Shown piece after piece: positions 40,901 to 46,900 of a stretch of 64,000 nucleotides of DNA. A program made the position numbers and the translations under genes. Position 1 is the stretch's first letter, and each line of letters opens with the position of its first letter. Origin of the DNA: Mycobacterium sp. GA-0227b (GTDB taxonomy: Bacteria > Actinomycetota > Actinomycetes > Mycobacteriales > Mycobacteriaceae); the NCBI RefSeq assembly GCF_001499855.1, contig NZ_LQIK01000032.1, positions 186,001 through 250,000 on the forward strand, given 5' to 3'. The notes below the pieces were generated by a model. It did no database searches and was not told the origin of the DNA. It saw only the letters and a list, made by a program, of their open reading frames with translations.

Positions 40901-43900
40901 TCGAGGCGCTGGTCGAGCGGTTACGGCGGGTGCTGGTGGCGATCACCGCCGACCCAACCCGGCGGCTCTCTTCGGTGGACCTTCTCGATGGCGGTGAGCG
41001 CGCCCTGCTCGATGGATGGGCGAACCGCGCGGTGATGAACCGTCCGGTGAGCGCGCCGATGTCGATTCCGGATCTGTTCGGCGACCAGGTGTCGCGGGCG
41101 CCTGAGGCGGTGGCGATCAGTGGCGGTGGCGTCGAGTTGACGTACCGCGAAGTGGATGTGGCCTCTGATCGGTTGGCTCGTCTGTTGGTCGGCCATGGGG
41201 TGGGACCGGGCGACTCGGTGGCGCTGTTGTTGCCGCGGTCGGCGTCGGCTGTGGTGGCGATGCTGGGGGTGGTCAAGGCCGGGGCCGCCTATGTGCCGAT
41301 TGATGCGGGGGTGCCCCCGGCGCGCATCGAGTTCGTGGTGGGCGATGCCGCGCCGGCGGCGGTGATCACCACCGCCGGACTGCGCTCACAGCTCGACGGG
41401 TTCGACGTGGCGGTCATCGATATCGACGCTCTCGCTGTTGGTTCTGCGCCCGAGATCAGTTTGCCGACGCCGGCTGCCGATGATGTGGCGTACGTGATTT
41501 ACACGTCGGGGACTACGGGTGTGCCCAAAGGGGTGGCGGTCTCTCATCGCAATGTGACGCAGTTGTTGGCGAGTTTGGATGCGGGATTGCCGGCGGCTGG
41601 GGTGTGGCCGCTGTGTCATTCGTTGGCTTTTGACGTCTCTGTGTGGGAGATCTTTGGCGCGTTGCTTCGCGGTGGGCGTTTGGTGGTGGTGCCTGAAGAG
41701 GTGACCGCGTCGCCGCAGGACTTCCAAGAAATGTTGGTCGGCGAGGGGGTCAGTGTGCTGACCCAGACCCCGTCGGCGGTCAAGATGCTCTCCGCGCAGC
41801 GGTTGGCCGGCACGGCGTTGGTGATGGCCGGTGAGGCCTGTCCGCCAGAGGTGGTGGATCGGTGGGCGCCGGGGCGGCTGATGCTCAACGCCTACGGTCC
41901 GACCGAGACCACGATGTGTGTGGCGATCAGCGCTCCGCTCGCGGCCGGATCGGGCGTGGTGCCGATCGGGTCGCCGGTGTCGGGTGCGGCGTTGTTTGTG
42001 CTGGACGGGTTGTTGCGCCAGGTGCCGGCGGGGGTGGCCGGGGAATTGTATGTGGCCGGCGCCGGAGTCGGTGTGGGTTACGTGCGCCGAGGCGGGTTGA
42101 CGGCGTCGCGGTTTGTGGCCTGCCCGTTCGGCGGTGCGGGGAAGCGGATGTATCGGACCGGGGATCTGGTGCGCTGGGGCGCGGATGGGCAATTGCAGTA
42201 TCTGGGCCGCATCGATGAGCAGGTCAAGATCCGCGGCTACCGCATCGAACTCGGCGAAATTCAGGCCGCGGTGGCTTCGCTTGATGGGGTAGCCGAGGCG
42301 GCGGTGATCGCGCGGGAAGACCGCCCCGGCGACAAGCGTCTGGTGGCCTACATAACTGGCACCGCCAATCCGAGTACGGTGCGCGCTGCGCTTGCTGAGC
42401 GGCTGCCCGGCTATATGGTGCCTGCGGCGGTGGTGATGCTCGAGGCGTTGCCGTTGACGGTCAACAACAAGCTCGACACCCGCGCGCTGCCCGCCCCGGC
42501 GTACAGCGACACCGACCAGTACCGCGCCCCCACCACCGCGGTCGAAGAACTGCTGGCCGGTATTTACGCCCAGGTCCTCGATGTCGAACGCGTCGGCATC
42601 GACGACTCCTTCTTCGATCTCGGCGGCGATTCCCTATCGGCGATGCGCCTGATCGCCGCAGTCAACAGCAGTCTCGATGGCGACTTGTCGGTGCGGACCG
42701 TGTTCGAGGCGCCGACGGTGGCTCAGTTGGCCCCCCGCATCGGTGCGGATTCCGCCCGGCTCGAACCCTTGAAGCCAGTGGAACGTCCGACGGAAGTTCC
42801 GTTGTCGTTCGCTCAGAAGCGGTTGTGGTTCCTCGACCAATTGCAGGGTCCCTCAGCGATTTACAACATGGCGGTGGCACTGCAGCTCCGCGGTCGCCTT
42901 GACGTCGAGGCGTTGCGCCAAGCGCTCACCGACGTGGTCGCCCGTCACGAGAGCCTGCGCACCCTGTTCGCGATGGTCGACGGGGCGCCCCAGCAGCTGG
43001 TGTTGCCGGCCGAGCAGGCCGACTTGGCTTGGCAGGTAATCGATGCCACCGGCTGGTCGACGGACGAGTTGCGCGAGGCGGTCAACGTCGCGGCTTCCTA
43101 CACCTTCAACCTGGCCTCCGAAATCCCCATGCGGGCACAGCTTTTCCGGGTCGCCGATGACGAGCATGTGGCGGTGGCGGTCGTGCACCACATTGCCGCC
43201 GACGGTTGGTCCATCGCGCCGCTGATGCGGGATCTCGGAGTGGCCTATGCCAGCCGGAGTGAGGGGCACGACCCCAACTGGGCGCCGTTGCCGGTGCAGT
43301 ATGTCGACTACACGCTGTGGCAACGCGACCAGTTCGGTGACCTCGACGATCCGGACAGCCGCATCGCCGGCCAGTTGGCGTTCTGGGATGACGCGTTGGC
43401 GGGATTGCCCGAACGCCTGCAGTTGCCGACCGACCGGCCCTACCCGGCTGTCGCCGATCATCGCGGCGACCGGGTGGCCGTGGATTGGCCCGCCGAACTG
43501 CAGGACCGGGTCGCTGCGGTGGCCCGTGAGCACCACACCACGAGCTTCATGGTGGTCCAGGCCGCCCTTGCGGCGCTGTTGTCGAAAGTCAGTGCCAGCA
43601 CCGATGTGGCCGTCGGGTTTCCAATCGCCGGGCGGCGCGACCCCGCACTCGATGAGTTGGTCGGCTTCTTCGTCAACACCTTGGTGCTGCGGGTCGATCT
43701 GGCCGGCGACCCCACCGTCGCCGAACTGCTGGAGCACGTTCGAACGCGAAGCCTGGCCGCCTACGAACACCAGGATGTGCCCTTCGAGGTACTGGTGGAG
43801 CGACTCAACCCCGTCCGAAGCCTCGCTCACTCCCCGCTGATCCAGGTGATGTTGTCCTGGCACTTCGCCGGGCAGTCGTTCGGTCCGACCTCCTCACTGG

Positions 43901-46900
43901 ACTTGGGCGATCTGCAGATCAACTCGCTGCCGGCGGACACGAACACCGCCCGCATGGACCTGACATTCGGCCTGGCTGAACGCTGGACCGAGTCGGGCGA
44001 ACCCGCCGGAATCGGCGGCGACGTGGAGTTCCGCACCGATGTGTTCGACGCGGCCAGCATCGAGGTGCTGGTTGCGCGGCTACGGCTGGTACTGGAAGCG
44101 ATAACGGCCGACCAGAGCGTCCGCTTGTCGACGGTGGATGTTCTCGATGCCGGGGAGCATGCCCAGTTGTTCGGGTGGGGCAATCGGGCCGCGTTGACCG
44201 AGCAGCCGTCGGTTTCGGAGTCGATTCCCGCACTCTTCGCCGGTCAAGTCGCGCGGTCACCGGAGGCGGTGGCGGTGTCGGGTGACGGTCGCTCGTTGAC
44301 CTACGCCGAGTTGGATGCGGCGTCGTCGAACCTGGCACGGGCGTTGACCGCCGCAGGTGTGGGTCGCGGTGACCGGGTGGGGTTGTTGTTGCCGCGGTCG
44401 GTCGATGCGGTCTTGGCGATGCTGGCGGTACTCAAGTGTGGTGCGGGATATGTGCCGATGGATCCGGCACATCCTGAGGCGCGCACCGAGTTTGTCCTGG
44501 GTGACGCCGCGCCGGTGGCAGTGGTCACGACCGCGGACCTGCGGTCGCGGGTGGACGGCCGTAGCGCAGTGGTCATCGACATCGCCGATGCGCCGTTGGA
44601 TTCGAATTCCGTTGCTGAAGAATCCTTCTCGGCGGCGAGCCCCGAAGATCTGGCGTATGTGATCTATACGTCGGGAACTACGGGTGTGCCCAAGGGCGTT
44701 GCCGTTCCCCACCGCAACGTCGTGCAGCTGTTGGACACACTGGATGCCGATCTGGAGTTGGCGGGTCAGGCGTGGACGCAGTGTCATTCGTTGGCGTTCG
44801 ACTTCTCGGTGTGGGAGATCTGGGGGGCGCTGCTGCGCGGCGGTCGGGTGGTGATCGTGCCCGACACGGTGGTGCGCTCCCCGGAAGAGCTGCTGGCGTT
44901 GCTGGTCAGTGAGCAGGTCGGCGTGTTGAGCCAGACCCCGTCGGCCTTCTATGCGCTGCAGGCTGCCAACGGTCTGCAGCCGGAGCTCGGCCAGCAGTTG
45001 AAGCTGCAGACGGTGGTTTTCGGTGGAGAGGCCTTGGAGCCCGCGCGGCTGGGGCCGTGGATGCAGTCGCATGCGGGCTCACCGCGGTTGATCAATATGT
45101 ACGGAATCACCGAGACGACGGTCCATGCCTCGTTCAGGGAGATCACCGAGGCTGACATCGAGCGCGCGGTCAGCCCGATCGGTGTGCCGTTGACGCATTT
45201 GGGCTTTTTCGTTCTCGACGGCTCGTTACGTGCGGTACCCGCCGGTGTGGTCGGTGAGTTGTATGTCGCCGGCGGCGGATTGGCTCACGGCTATGTCGGG
45301 CGGGCAGGGCTCACCGCGTCGCGGTTTGTGGCGTGCCCGTTCGCGGGGGCCGGAGCGCGGATGTATCGCACCGGCGATTTGGTGCGTTGGGGCGCCGACG
45401 GGCAGTTGCAGTATGTCGGCCGCATCGACGAGCAGGTCAAGATCCGCGGATACCGCATCGAGTTGGGCGAGGTGCAGGCGACTCTCGCCGGACTGGACGG
45501 CGTGCAGCAGGCGGTCGTGATCGCGCGCGAGGACCGTCCCGGCGATAAGCGCCTGGTGGGGTATGCCACCGGAACGGTGGATGCGGCGGAGCTGCGTGCG
45601 GCGTTGGCGCAGCGGTTGCCCAGCTACATGGTGCCCGCGGCGGTGGTGGTGCTCGAGTCGTTGCCGTTGACGGTCAACGGCAAGCTGGACACGAGGGCGT
45701 TGCCGGCTCCGGAGTACAGCGATACGGATCGTTATCGCGCTCCCGCCACTGCGGTAGAAGAGGTCTTGGCCGGTATCTACGCCCAGGTGCTGGGGCTGGA
45801 GCGGGTCGGGGTCGACGAGTCGTTCTTCGAACTCGGCGGGGACAGCATTCTGTCGATGCAGGTGGTTTCGCGGGCCCGCGCCGCCGGGGTGCTGTGCCGT
45901 CCGCGCGATGTGTTCGTCGAGCAGACCGTGGCCAGGCTGGCCCGGGTGGCGCGCACGGCAGACGGGGCTGCTGCCGGTGTGATCGACGAGGGCGTCGGGC
46001 CGGTGGTGGGCACACCGATCGTGCGGTGGTTGCAGGAGGTCGACGGCCCGACCGGAGAGTTCAACCAGACGGTGGTCTTGCAGGCCCCCGACACGGCGGA
46101 CCGGGGCGACGTCGTGGTGCTGGTGCAAGCGTTGCTGGATCGCCATGCCATGCTGCGGCTGCGGGTCGACGACGATGGGGCCGGCGGCTGGTCGTTGCAG
46201 GTGCCCGAGTCGGTCGAGGTGCGCGCGGATGAGTGCGTGCACGCCGTGGATGCGTTCTCGGACGCGGCCTTGGTGGCCGCGCGGTCGCGGCTGAACCCGA
46301 CCGCGGGGAGGATGCTCAGCGCGCTGTGGGTCGCCTCCACGAGTCAGTTGGTGTTGATCGTGCACCACCTCGCGGTCGATGGCGTGTCCTGGCGAATCCT
46401 GTTGGAAGACATCAACTTCGCTTGGGCATCTCATCGTGCTGGGCGGCCGGTGGAATTGCCTGGGTCCGGAACTTCGTTTGCGCGGTGGTCGGCGCTGCTG
46501 GCCGAACACGCCCGCGACGAACAGGTCGTCGCTACCGCCGATGCGTGGCGACAGGTGGCGTCGGCGCCTGCGTTGTTGCCGGCGGTCGTGCCTTCGGTGG
46601 ATACCTTCGCCAATGCGGGGAACCTGACGGTGCCGTTGGACACCGAGACCACCCGGTTGTTGCTCGGCGAGGTGCCCGCGGCGTTCCATGCCGGAATCAA
46701 CGACATCTTGTTGATCGCATTGGGACTCGCGCTGGCCGAGTTCGTCGATGCCGATACCGCTCCGGTGGGCATCGACGTCGAAGGCCACGGCCGTCACGAG
46801 GAGCTGGGTGACGAGGTGGACCTGTCGCACACGGTGGGCTGGTTCACCACGAAATATCCGGTCGCGCTCAACGTGGGTGGACTGGACTGGGCCGAGGTGC